The translations under genes were made by a program, and so were the position numbers. Shown here piece by piece: positions 1 to 6,551 of a stretch of 9,822 bases of DNA. The notes under the pieces are model-generated. The model made no database searches, was not told where the DNA came from, and saw nothing but the letters and a program-made list of their open reading frames with translations. How positions within the stretch are numbered: position 1 is the first letter of the stretch; each line of letters opens with the position of its first letter. The stretch spans positions 1 to 9,822 of the forward strand of contig JBAPUB010000113.1 in assembly GCA_049282455.1 (NCBI GenBank), in the 5' to 3' direction. This DNA is from JBAPUB01 sp049282455. GTDB taxonomy: Bacteria > Actinomycetota > Actinomycetes > JAHEKZ01.

Positions 1-2787
1 GTCGAGGGAGCAGGTGAAGGTGACGCCGAGCTCGCTGCTGCTGTACGTGAAGTCCGCCGACGTGGCCGTCGTGGGGTCGGCCGGCCCGGTGTCGACCACT
101 GGCTTGCTGGTCGAGGTGTCGAGCAGCCACGACACCGAGGTCGCTGTGCTGACGTTGCCCGCGTGGTCAACCGCACGCACGACCAGCGAGTGAAGACCGT
201 CGGCTGCCGGCGCCGGCACGGTCGCGCTGAACGGGGAGGTGCAGGTTGAAGGCGCTGCACCGTCGATCGAGCAGGTGAAGTGGTCGAGGTCGGTGGCCGC
301 GCTGGAGAGCGTGACCGACACCGGGTTCAGCTTGGTCGAGCTTGCCGGCTGCGAAACCGTCGGCGCCGAGGGCGCGGTGGTGTCGACGGTCCAGGTCAAC
401 GACGCCGACTTCGTGTTGCCTGCCGTGTCCGTCTCCACAGCGACGACGGTGTGGTCTCCCTCGGACAGGCCCGTCAGCGACAGAGGGGCGGAGCAGTCTG
501 CGCCGGCGCCGTCGACGGTGCAGGTGACCGTGTCGCCAGCGTCACCCGCGGTCACGACGATGTCAGCGTCGCCGGTGCTCACCGTTCCCGACGGACCGTC
601 GATGGCCGGAGCGGTGGGCGGCACGGTGTCAACCGTCCAGCTGTAGGTGATGGTGACGGTCTGGCTCGGAGCACCGCCGGTTGCGGCGACGGAGTAGGTG
701 TGAGGGCCGTCGGTCAGCCCGCTGACCGAGTCCGACCCGGTGCACGAGGCCCGGACCACGCCGTCCAGCTTGCACACATTCGTCGTGGGCACCGAGGTGG
801 TGAACGCGAAGTTGCCCGTCGTCTTGTTCGTCACCGACGCCGGAAGCGGGGTACCCGGGTTCCACCCAAGAACCACCGAGACCGTGGGCGCAACCGTCCA
901 GCTGAACGGGTCCGAGGTACCGACGTTCCCCACGGCATCAGTGGCATTGACGACAAAAGTGTGAGGCGTCCCACTGACTGCGAGCCCCGAGTAGGTCACC
1001 GTCCCGCCGGGGCAGGACGTGAAGGCAGCACCGTCGAGCGAGCAGGTGAAGGTGACTCCCACGTCGCTGCTGCTGTAGGTGAAGGTCGCCGAGGTCGCCG
1101 TCGTGGGGTCGGCCGGTCCGGTGTTGACGACCGGCTTGCTGATCGTGGTGTCGAGCAGCCACGACACCGACGCCGCAGCCCCGACGTTGCCGACCTTGTC
1201 GACGGCCCGGACGTCGAGCGAGTGGAGCCCGTCGACGACCGGGTCCGGCACGGTCGGGCTGAACGGCGAGTCACACGTCACGGGTGAGGCGCCATCCACC
1301 GAGCAGATGAAGTAGTCGACGTCGGTGTCGCTGTTCGCCTTGGTGATGGTGAGCGCAGGGAGCAGCGGGTTTGCGTTGGTCGGGCTGGCCGGCTGCGACA
1401 CGGTCGGCGCCAGCGGCGCGGTGGTGTCCACGGTCCAGGTCAGTGACGCAGACGCAGTGTTCCCGGCAGCATCGTGGGCGACGGCCACCACAGTGTGGTC
1501 GCCGTCCGCGAGCCCGGTCAACGACAGTGGAGCCGAGCAGTCGGCGGTGACCGAGTCGAGGGTGCACGTGACGGTGTTGCCGGACTCTCCCGCAGTCACC
1601 ACGACATCCGCGGCATTGGTGGCCAGTGTGCCGGTAGGTCCGTCGATGGCCGGGGCCACCGGCGCCACCGTGTCCACGGTCCACCCGTAGGACAGGGTGA
1701 CGGTCTGGCTCGGGAAGCCACCCGTCGCCGCGACGGCGTAGGTGTGGGGGCCGTCGGTCAGCCCGCTGACCGAGTCCGAACCGGTGCACGAGCCCTGGAC
1801 CACGCCGTCCAGCTTGCAAACGTTGGTCGTCGGCACCGAGGTGGTGAACGCAAAGTTCCCAGTCGTCTTGTTCGTCACCGACGCCGGAAGCGGAGTGCCC
1901 GGGTTCCAACCCAGGACGACCGAGACTGCGGCGGCGACCTTCCAGCTGTACGTGTTCGAGGTGGCCGTGTTGCCTGCCGGGTCGGTGGCCTTGACCCGGA
2001 AGGTGTGGGCTGCACCGCCGACACTGAGCCCGGAGTACATCGGTGAGCCACCGGGGCAGGCCACGAACGCGGCGCCGTCGAGGGAGCACGTGAACGCGAC
2101 GCCGAGTTCGCTACTGCTGTAGGTGAAGGTCGCCGACGTCGCTGTCGTGGGGTCGGCCGGCCCGGTGTTGACCACGGGCTTGCTGGTCGAGGTGTCCAGC
2201 AGCCACGACACGGTCTTCGCCGGGCCCACGTTTCCGACGTTGTCGACGGCGCGCACGGCCAGAGAGTGAAGACCGTCAGCCACCGGTGCCGGCACGGTCG
2301 CGCTGAACGGCGAGGCGCAGGTTGTCTGCGCTGCACCATCGATCGAGCAGGTGAAGTGGTTGAGGTCGGTGGCCGCGCTGGAGAACGTGACCGACACCGG
2401 GTTGAGCTTGGTCGGGCTGGCCGGCTGGGACACCGTCGGCGCCAAGGGGGCGGTCAGGTCGACGGTCCAGCTCCAGGTCGCAGGCTTGCTGGTCTTCTGC
2501 CCGGAGATCAAGGCCCGGACGGAGAACGAGTGAGTTCCGCCCTTCAACCCGGTGTAGGTGATCGGACTGGTACAGGACTTCGCCGGGGCGCCATCCAGCG
2601 AGCACGTGTTGGTCGAGCCCGGCTTGGAGTTCGTCCACGCGAACGTCGCCGAGGTGCTGTTCGTCAACGACGGAGGCTTCTGGGTCAGCGTCGGGGCAGC
2701 CGTGGGTGGAGCTGCCCAGGCCGGAGCTCCGGCTCCGACAAGCAGCCCGGCCGCCAAGGCCACGGTCACGACTCGACGCGAACGCAC
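1..2787 (-). CDS. Secreted multi-domain Ig-like repeat protein, 3' end outside window
   Basis: The frame is open from a GTG at 2787 to base 1: 929 codons with no stop or frameshift. The GTG is chosen because a GGGGAA purine stretch lies four bases upstream and because it opens a classic signal peptide: an RSRR n-region, a hydrophobic core, and AWA/A cleavage after about residue 25. The rest is about eleven beta-rich domains of 80-90 residues. There is one unique N-terminal domain (about 30-110), then D1 (110-198), A1, B1, C1, D2, A2, B2, C2, D3 and the start of A3. Most domains carry a motif like CSLDGAAFTSC, two cysteines separated by 8-9 residues, followed by a short strand ending HTF or HSL, then AVDxxGN and a Trp near the end. 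This is a common design of bacterial Ig-like surface or secreted proteins. The role (adhesin, stalk or matrix) cannot be told because the C-terminus, and any LPXTG or catalytic domain, is missing. It is divergent from the MDR gene across 93 bp. Confidence 0.9.
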   Translation of the reverse strand, partial: MRSRRVVTVALAAGLLVGAGAPAWAAPPTAAPTLTQKPPSLTNSTSATFAWTNSKPGSTNTCSLDGAPAKSCTSPITYTGLKGGTHSFSVRALISGQKTSKPATWSWTVDLTAPLAPTVSQPASPTKLNPVSVTFSSAATDLNHFTCSIDGAAQTTCASPFSATVPAPVADGLHSLAVRAVDNVGNVGPAKTVSWLLDTSTSKPVVNTGPADPTTATSATFTYSSSELGVAFTCSLDGAAFVACPGGSPMYSGLSVGGAAHTFRVKATDPAGNTATSNTYSWKVAAAVSVVLGWNPGTPLPASVTNKTTGNFAFTTSVPTTNVCKLDGVVQGSCTGSDSVSGLTDGPHTYAVAATGGFPSQTVTLSYGWTVDTVAPVAPAIDGPTGTLATNAADVVVTAGESGNTVTCTLDSVTADCSAPLSLTGLADGDHTVVAVAHDAAGNTASASLTWTVDTTAPLAPTVSQPASPTNANPLLPALTITKANSDTDVDYFICSVDGASPVTCDSPFSPTVPDPVVDGLHSLDVRAVDKVGNVGAAASVSWLLDTTISKPVVNTGPADPTTATSATFTYSSSDVGVTFTCSLDGAAFTSCPGGTVTYSGLAVSGTPHTFVVNATDAVGNVGTSDPFSWTVAPTVSVVLGWNPGTPLPASVTNKTTGNFAFTTSVPTTNVCKLDGVVRASCTGSDSVSGLTDGPHTYSVAATGGAPSQTVTITYSWTVDTVPPTAPAIDGPSGTVSTGDADIVVTAGDAGDTVTCTVDGAGADCSAPLSLTGLSEGDHTVVAVETDTAGNTKSASLTWTVDTTAPSAPTVSQPASSTKLNPVSVTLSSAATDLDHFTCSIDGAAPSTCTSPFSATVPAPAADGLHSLVVRAVDHAGNVSTATSVSWLLDTSTSKPVVDTGPADPTTATSADFTYSSSELGVTFTCSLD
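109..1140 (-). repeat. Four-domain super-repeat copy II (A2-B2-C2-D3)
   Basis: This is the second in-frame copy, 1,032 bp (344 codons) between the anchors at 1133 and 101; the 12-bp difference is four codons of in-frame indel. The domain order is again A-B-C-D, and a third copy begins at base 108 and leaves the window. Its D domain (D3) resembles D1, which lies upstream of copy I, more than it resembles the adjacent D2. Confidence 0.85.
1141..2184 (-). repeat. Four-domain super-repeat copy I (A1-B1-C1-D2)
   Basis: This is the first full copy of an in-frame coding repeat of 1,044 bp (348 codons), measured between identical GGCTTGCT anchors at 2177 and 1133. It encodes four different Ig-like domains in fixed order: A (begins SKPVVNTGPADP), B (begins SVVLGWNPGTPLP), C (begins PAIDGP) and D (begins APTVSQPAS). 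The B part (1742-1908) matches 698-864 of the next copy with only scattered, mostly synonymous changes, so the copies share recent ancestry. Confidence 0.85.
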
Positions 2788-2880
2788 GGTTTCCCCGATC
2801 CCCTTGCTGCCGGTGGTCGGCAGGCATAGTTCCCCTGTGGTTCCATCGGCAGCACCCGCAGACAACTTGAGGAGTCCCCC

Positions 2881-3807
2881 GTGAAGGCTCTGGTCACCCC
2901 CGGAACCGGACGTCTCGAGCTGGTGCTGCGCGACGTCGACGAGCCCTCGCCGGCTTCGGGGCAGGCGCTGGTCGCTGCGCGGGCCACCTCCTTGAACCCG
3001 GGTGAGGTCCGCACCATCCCTGGGGCGCCGGACGGCGAGATCCTCGGCTGGGACGTCGCTGGCACCGTGGTCGAGGCTGCAGCCGATGGGAGCGGGCCGC
3101 CGGTTGGGACCAGGGTGGTCGGTCTGGTCAGCTCCGGTGCCTGGGCCCAGCGAGTGGCCGTTTCGACCCACGCTCTTGCGACCATCCCCGACGAGGTCTC
3201 GTTCACCGACGCAGCCACCTTGCCGATCGCCGGACTGACCGCGCTTCGGGCCCTGGAGATGGGTGGCCTGCTCGTGGGCAGGCAGGTCCTGGTCACCGGT
3301 GGCGCCGGCGGGGTCGGGAGAATCGCCGTACAGCTCGCCCACCTTGCCGGTGCACAGGTCACTGCTGTCGTGGGGCGACCGGAGAGGGCGGCCGGACTGC
3401 ACGACCTCGGGGCGCGCACCATCGCCGTCGGCATGGAGAACGCAACCGCGCTGTACGACCTCGTCTTGGAGTCTGTAGGTGGTCCATCGCTCACACATGC
3501 GTTGGAACACCTTGCGCCACAAGGCGTTCTCGTCACCTACGGTCGCTCATCGTTCGAGCCGGCTGCCATCGACCCCGCATGGTTTGGCAGTCATTCGGGC
3601 GCGACGATGATCGGTCTTCTCGTCTTCACCGAGGTCGAGCAGCGACGACTCGGTACAGCGCAGCTGACGACACTTCTCGACCTCGTCGCACGAGGAGTTC
3701 TGGACACGCAGGTGTCGATCGACGTGCCGTGGAGCGACGCAACGGCAGCAGCGCAGGCGCTGATGGCCCGAAGCGTGCAGGGAAAGGCCGTCCTACGCAT
3801 CGAGTAG
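2881..3807 (+). CDS. Zinc-independent MDR-family oxidoreductase (quinone oxidoreductase-like)
   Basis: This 308-residue protein belongs to the medium-chain dehydrogenase/reductase superfamily, quinone-oxidoreductase branch. Such enzymes use NAD(P)H to reduce quinones or enones in the cytoplasm. The N-terminal catalytic GroES-like domain (about 1-110) has GWDVAGTV at 57-64 and GAWAQ at 86-90. The family segment AATLPIAGLTALRAL (111-125) leads into the Rossmann nucleotide-binding motif VLVTGGAGGVG (136-146). I see no cysteine in the protein and no zinc-ligand set, so it should be zinc-independent. Length is typical (300-340). The GTG start at 2881 has GAGGAG at 2869-2874 with a six-base spacer. 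A weak promoter candidate, TTGCTG (2804-2809) then 17 bp then TAGTTC (2827-2832), lies in the intergene shared with the divergent Ig-repeat gene. The substrate cannot be assigned, and no neighbour suggests a pathway. Confidence 0.92.
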   Translation: MKALVTPGTGRLELVLRDVDEPSPASGQALVAARATSLNPGEVRTIPGAPDGEILGWDVAGTVVEAAADGSGPPVGTRVVGLVSSGAWAQRVAVSTHALATIPDEVSFTDAATLPIAGLTALRALEMGGLLVGRQVLVTGGAGGVGRIAVQLAHLAGAQVTAVVGRPERAAGLHDLGARTIAVGMENATALYDLVLESVGGPSLTHALEHLAPQGVLVTYGRSSFEPAAIDPAWFGSHSGATMIGLLVFTEVEQRRLGTAQLTTLLDLVARGVLDTQVSIDVPWSDATAAAQALMARSVQGKAVLRIE

Positions 3808-4018
3808 CGGCGGGAAGCTTGCGTTTGTCACTACTCCCGGTGATGCGTGCACGACGGTGTGTGCACAACACGTGTGACCCACGACACGTTTACCGAGTGA
3901 CTCGCATCACGTGCGTCACGTCACACCAATCGGCGTTTGCGCACGTCAGAGGATTCTCCGTTGCAGGACCTTGTCCGTTTCGACCCGTTACGTCCAGTCC
4001 TCGTCGTCCACAGCCGAT
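3808..4018. other. Gene-free stretch rich in GTG/CAC-type palindromes
   Basis: No supportable gene lies between the MDR stop and the rpf promoter. Between about 3845 and 3925 the sequence is dense in short symmetric elements: GTGCAC at 3847-3852 and 3861-3866, ACACGTGT at 3868-3875, CACGTG at 3908-3913, and TCAC at 3907, 3916 and 3921. This looks like an operator region for rpf rather than coding DNA. No clear Rho-independent terminator for the MDR gene was seen. Confidence 0.5.
3897..3910. promoter_or_regulatory. Candidate CRP-like operator upstream of rpf
   Basis: GTGA-CTCGCA-TCAC is a perfect inverted repeat with the six-base spacing of CRP/FNR-family sites (consensus TGTGA-N6-TCACA); the outer bases do not match consensus. 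In Mycobacterium tuberculosis the CRP homologue Rv3676 is known to control rpfA, which makes the location suggestive. The site is about 150 bp upstream of the predicted transcription start, far for a classical activator site. Confidence 0.35.
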
Positions 4019-4047
4019 CTGACGGAGTGGTCCGAAGCCGGTAGCGT
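4019..4047 (+). promoter_or_regulatory. Putative sigma-70-type promoter of rpf
   Basis: CTGACG (4019-4024) and TAGCGT (4042-4047) are separated by exactly 17 bp, the optimal spacing for the housekeeping sigma factor; TANNNT is the actinobacterial -10 core. Transcription would start near 4054-4056, just before the first hairpin of the leader. Confidence 0.55.
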
Positions 4048-4054
4048 CTGCTTC

Positions 4055-4197
4055 CAGTGATGCACCCCTTCATGGGTGCAGCCCCCGTGAACGGGGGATC
4101 GGCGCCGTGAGCGCCAGACAGCCGGGGTGGAGCCCCAGACCGCAGCGCGCACCGCGCGTCGCATGCTCCTGCCCGGGCCGACGAGGTCTGGAGATCC
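4055..4197 (+). promoter_or_regulatory. Structured 5' leader of rpf with five consecutive hairpins
   Basis: The roughly 140-nt predicted untranslated leader contains, end to end, TGCACCC/GGGTGCA (4061-4080, loop CTTCAT), CCCCCG/CGGGGG (4082-4097, loop TGAA), GGCGC/GCGCC (4101-4115), GGGG/CCCC (4124-4136) and GCGCG/CGCGC (4145-4157). A ribosome site GGAG (4190-4193) lies four bases before the ATG, with GAGG at 4183-4186 as an alternative. rpf leaders in several actinobacteria carry c-di-AMP riboswitches, but the conserved core of that class is not recognisable here. A regulatory leader is inferred; its class is unknown. Confidence 0.45.
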
Positions 4198-5196
4198 ATG
4201 TCTGTTCGAGCCCGTACGCCGTTGTCCCGTCCTGTGCTGCGGCACGCACTCCTGTCGACCGGTGCCATCCTGGCCATCGGCACGGTCGTGGGTGCAGCGA
4301 CGCTGACCAACGCCAACGCCGCTGTGCTTCCCACCGTGACGTTGACCGTCGACGGCTCGAGCGCGAAGGTCGCCACGACAGCCACAACCGTCAACCAGGT
4401 GCTCGGCGACCACTCGGTCACGACGGACAGCAACGACTCCGTGACGCCAGGGCCGTGGACACAGGTGTCCAACGGCATGACCATCAACGTCGTCACTCGC
4501 GTCCAGGTCAAGGTCAAGCGTCCCGCCGGTGTCACCAACCGGATCGTCGACGCCGGTACCGTCGCACAGCTCGAGCAGACACTCGCACTCCCCACACGCA
4601 AGGCCACGACGGCCGGCGTCACGTCGCGGACCACTGCCGACGTCGTGACCTTCAAGCGCACCATCGTCGAGACACCGCGTGGACGCCGGCTCACCGTTGG
4701 TGACCCTCTGGTCGAGGGCACCATCGCGACCGTCGAGCGGGTGCGCGTCGTCACCGACGGACGCCGGCAGGCCGTTCGTCACGACACCGTCACCAAGCGG
4801 ACTCCGCTGCTGCGCAGCGGTACCACCCAGCTGCTCAAGCGTGGCCACGACGGCCGTCGTCACGTCACCATGCGCACGACCCGGGTCAACGGCGTGGTCG
4901 TCCGTCGCGCCATCCTCGACAAGACCACGCTTCGACGCGCCCAGAACCGGGTCATAGCCGTCGGCACCGGACCCAACTGGACCGGACTGGCCCGCTGCGA
5001 GTCCGGCAACAACCCCAACGCGGTCAACCCGTCGGGCTTCTACGGGCTGTACCAGTTCAACCTGTCGACGTGGCAGTCCGTCGGGGGCTCGGGAAACCCC
5101 GTCGACGCCTCACGCTGGGAGCAGACCAAGCGTGCGTGGGTCCTGTACCGCTCCTCGGGAAGCAGCCCCTGGCCGGTCTGTGGCGCCTACCTGTAG
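4198..5196 (+). CDS. Resuscitation-promoting factor, RpfB-like (DUF348-G5-RPF)
   Basis: This 332-residue secreted or membrane-tethered muralytic enzyme would cleave the glycan strands of peptidoglycan, an activity linked to resuscitation and growth of actinobacteria. A basic N-terminus and hydrophobic segment (about 14-42, ending NANAA) give export. One DUF348-type repeat (about 47-90, starting TVTLTVDG), probably with a degenerate second (about 103-158), is followed by a G5 domain (about 178-256, ending VIAVGT). The C-terminal transglycosylase-like RPF domain is residues 260-332. It has the hallmark WTGLARCESG with catalytic Glu268, Cys267 and Cys328 for the fold's disulfide, then GFYGLYQF. 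Architecture resembles RpfB but with fewer DUF348 repeats, and the usual ksgA/ispE neighbours are absent. The final ten bases overlap the 3' end of the convergent membrane-protein gene. The ATG at 4198 is set by GGAG four bases upstream. Confidence 0.93.
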   Translation: MSVRARTPLSRPVLRHALLSTGAILAIGTVVGAATLTNANAAVLPTVTLTVDGSSAKVATTATTVNQVLGDHSVTTDSNDSVTPGPWTQVSNGMTINVVTRVQVKVKRPAGVTNRIVDAGTVAQLEQTLALPTRKATTAGVTSRTTADVVTFKRTIVETPRGRRLTVGDPLVEGTIATVERVRVVTDGRRQAVRHDTVTKRTPLLRSGTTQLLKRGHDGRRHVTMRTTRVNGVVVRRAILDKTTLRRAQNRVIAVGTGPNWTGLARCESGNNPNAVNPSGFYGLYQFNLSTWQSVGGSGNPVDASRWEQTKRAWVLYRSSGSSPWPVCGAYL

Positions 5197-5654
5197 AAGT
5201 CCCTCTCCCCGCTGGGGTGAACCCTCCACACCAGCACCGCGACGGCAAGCCCCGCCACGAACATCATGACCTGCAAGGGCATCTGGTAGCCGATCAGGAC
5301 CAGCTGGACGACGATCCAGCCCATCAGGGCCAGCCCGGCGAGCAACGAGACCACGAAGGCCCATGATGACCGTCTGATCTCGAGCAGCGCCGCGGCGAGC
5401 ATCGGCAGGGCCACGATCGTGAACAAGAACACGCCGGGCCAGGCCCAGGTGCGAAACGGCGTCGCGTCCAGCATGTCTGCGGACAGGTGCCACGAGTCGG
5501 TGACCAGCTGCCAGGTGCCGTAGACGGCGCCCGCCCCTACGAACAGCTCGAGACCGACCAGCGTCCGACGAGAACGCACTCGCACGACCGCTCGAGGCTG
5601 GGCTCCAGACGCTCCGGCAGCTCTCGGCGCTCGGTGTTGGACCCTCGTCGTCAT
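5187..5654 (-). CDS. Small four-helix membrane protein, unknown function
   Basis: This 155-residue protein has a basic cytoplasmic N-terminus (about 1-30, rich in Arg/Ala) and four predicted membrane helices: near LVGLELFVGAGAVYG, GVFLFTIVALPMLAAAL, FVVSLLAGLALMGWIVVQL and VMMFVAGLAVAVLVW. A short C-terminal tail ends GERDFYR. I do not recognise the family. The frame stays open upstream to 5831, but the ATG at 5654 is preferred: GGAGG lies eight bases before it, and the extra 59 residues would be Arg/Gly-rich and overlap the divergent promoter region. The two convergent coding regions (this gene and rpf) overlap by ten bases. Confidence 0.8.
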   Translation of the reverse strand: MTTRVQHRAPRAAGASGAQPRAVVRVRSRRTLVGLELFVGAGAVYGTWQLVTDSWHLSADMLDATPFRTWAWPGVFLFTIVALPMLAAALLEIRRSSWAFVVSLLAGLALMGWIVVQLVLIGYQMPLQVMMFVAGLAVAVLVWRVHPSGERDFYR

Positions 5655-5765
5655 GGCAACCGCCTCCAGCCTCATCGCACCCCTGGCGCACGACCGGGGC
5701 CAGGGTCCCAAGACCCTCATGGCCCGCACCACCTCGAGCGAGTGGACGGTCAGAATGGGGGTCTT

Positions 5766-6542
5766 ATGGCCGCCGCCCCCACTGCGTCGTCGCCCCGGAG
5801 CTGGGCGCGCACCTACGTTCCCCCGCAGCACGGGGTGTGGGCGATGCTCGTCGTTCCCTTCGTCCTCGGTACCGCTGCGTCGTCCGCTGGGTGGTGGACC
5901 CTGCCCCTGCTGGTCGTGTGGGTCGACGCGTACCTCGTCAGCTACTACGCCCTGCTGGGGCTCAAGGCACGCAGGCTGGCTCGGTATCGCGCGCCCTTAC
6001 GCCTGTACACAGTGGTTCTCGTAGTTGTGAGCCTGCCTTTGGTCGCCATGCGACCGTGGCTGGTGGCGGCGGCTGTCGCCTTCGTCCCGCTGGTCCTGCT
6101 CAATGCCTGGTTCGCGTACCGACGCGACGACCGGAACTGGCTCAACGGCGTGGTTTCCGTGACGCAAGCCTGTCTCATCGTGTTCGTCGCCTACGGCCTG
6201 GGTGAGGGGGTCGTGACCGCGGCCGACCTGTCATCGGTCGAGTGGTCTGCCGCGGTGCAGCTGTTCGTCGCTGCCTGGCTGTACTTCACGGGCACCGTCT
6301 TGTTCGTGAAGACGATGATCCGCGAGGCTGGCGAGTCCTCGTACTACCGGGCCTCGGTCGCCTACCACCTGGTTGCCTGCCTCTTGGCCGCGCTGGTGGA
6401 CCCATGGCTGGCCCTGCCGTTCGGGCTCTACCTCGTGCGGGCCGTGGCACTTCCCCGACACCGGCTCCGGCCCGCACAGGTCGGAGTCGTCGAGGTCGTC
6501 GACTCGGTGCTGCTCGTGGTCGTCGCGCTCCTGACGACCTGA
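5766..6542 (+). CDS. YwiC-like integral membrane protein
   Basis: This 258-residue polytopic membrane protein has about eight hydrophobic helices. After a short Ala/Ser-rich start comes PPQHGVWAML (residues 19-28), corresponding to the PxxHGxWAML signature that opens YwiC-family proteins (YwiC-like, PF14256). Family members are multi-helix proteins of unknown biochemical function; in Bacillus ywiC lies near nitrate-respiration genes. Polar loops such as YRRDDRNWLNG and KTMIREAGESSYYR separate the helices. The ATG at 5766 is chosen over the long upstream extension because a GGGGG stretch (5757-5761) precedes it and because the extension overlaps the divergent gene. A CAGAAT at 5751-5756 could be a -10 box, giving a very short leader. 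It converges on the metallopeptidase gene with only five bases between. Confidence 0.82.
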   Translation: MAAAPTASSPRSWARTYVPPQHGVWAMLVVPFVLGTAASSAGWWTLPLLVVWVDAYLVSYYALLGLKARRLARYRAPLRLYTVVLVVVSLPLVAMRPWLVAAAVAFVPLVLLNAWFAYRRDDRNWLNGVVSVTQACLIVFVAYGLGEGVVTAADLSSVEWSAAVQLFVAAWLYFTGTVLFVKTMIREAGESSYYRASVAYHLVACLLAALVDPWLALPFGLYLVRAVALPRHRLRPAQVGVVEVVDSVLLVVVALLTT

Positions 6543-6551
6543 GCGTCTCAG
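6539..6551. terminator. Small perfect hairpin joining two convergent stop codons
   Basis: CTGAG-CGT-CTCAG is a perfect five-base-pair palindrome holding the TGA of the YwiC-like gene (6540-6542) on one arm and the TGA of the metallopeptidase (complement of 6548-6550) on the other. There is no T tract, and a three-base loop makes it a weak terminator at best. It is the only structure between the two convergent genes. Confidence 0.25.

Noticed and set aside
280..1287. Long plus-strand reading frame of 335 codons across the repeat region
   Set aside because: It is Arg/Gly-rich and low in hydrophobic order, lies antisense to the Ig-like gene, and its length reflects the high GC and repeated antisense sequence. 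The minus-strand frame has a signal peptide and clear domain repeats.
1271..2089. Minus-strand 272-codon frame in the Ig-like region
   Set aside because: It is a different frame of the same strand as the true repeat gene and gives His/Arg/Gly-rich sequence without domain features.
1..2787. CRISPR-like or mobile-element origin of the repeats
   Set aside because: The repeat unit is about 1 kb, stays in frame, and encodes protein domains; there are no short repeat-spacer units, terminal inverted repeats or transposase.
2766..3536. Minus-strand 256-codon frame opposite the MDR gene
   Set aside because: The plus strand encodes a well-conserved MDR enzyme here; the antisense frame is Ser/Pro/Arg-rich and crosses the Ig-gene start in another frame.
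4061..4197. rpf leader as a canonical c-di-AMP (ydaO) riboswitch
   Set aside because: The GGGGTGAA and CCCGAA..CCGACAGCT core blocks, clear upstream of the NlpC/P60 gene, are not present; only loose GGGGGATC and GGGGTGGAG resemblances remain, so it is reported as an unclassified leader.
3988..4863. Minus-strand 291-codon frame opposite rpf
   Set aside because: It is antisense to a gene with unmistakable DUF348, G5 and RPF domains, and its composition is that of a GC shadow.
5487..5765. N-terminal extension of the YwiC-like protein
   Set aside because: It overlaps the divergent membrane-protein gene, is Arg/Pro/Ser-rich, and the YwiC signature begins 18 residues after the ATG at 5766, matching the expected family start.
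5655..5831. N-terminal extension of the four-helix protein
   Set aside because: The added residues are low-complexity and run into the divergent gene, while the ATG at 5654 has GGAGG at good spacing.
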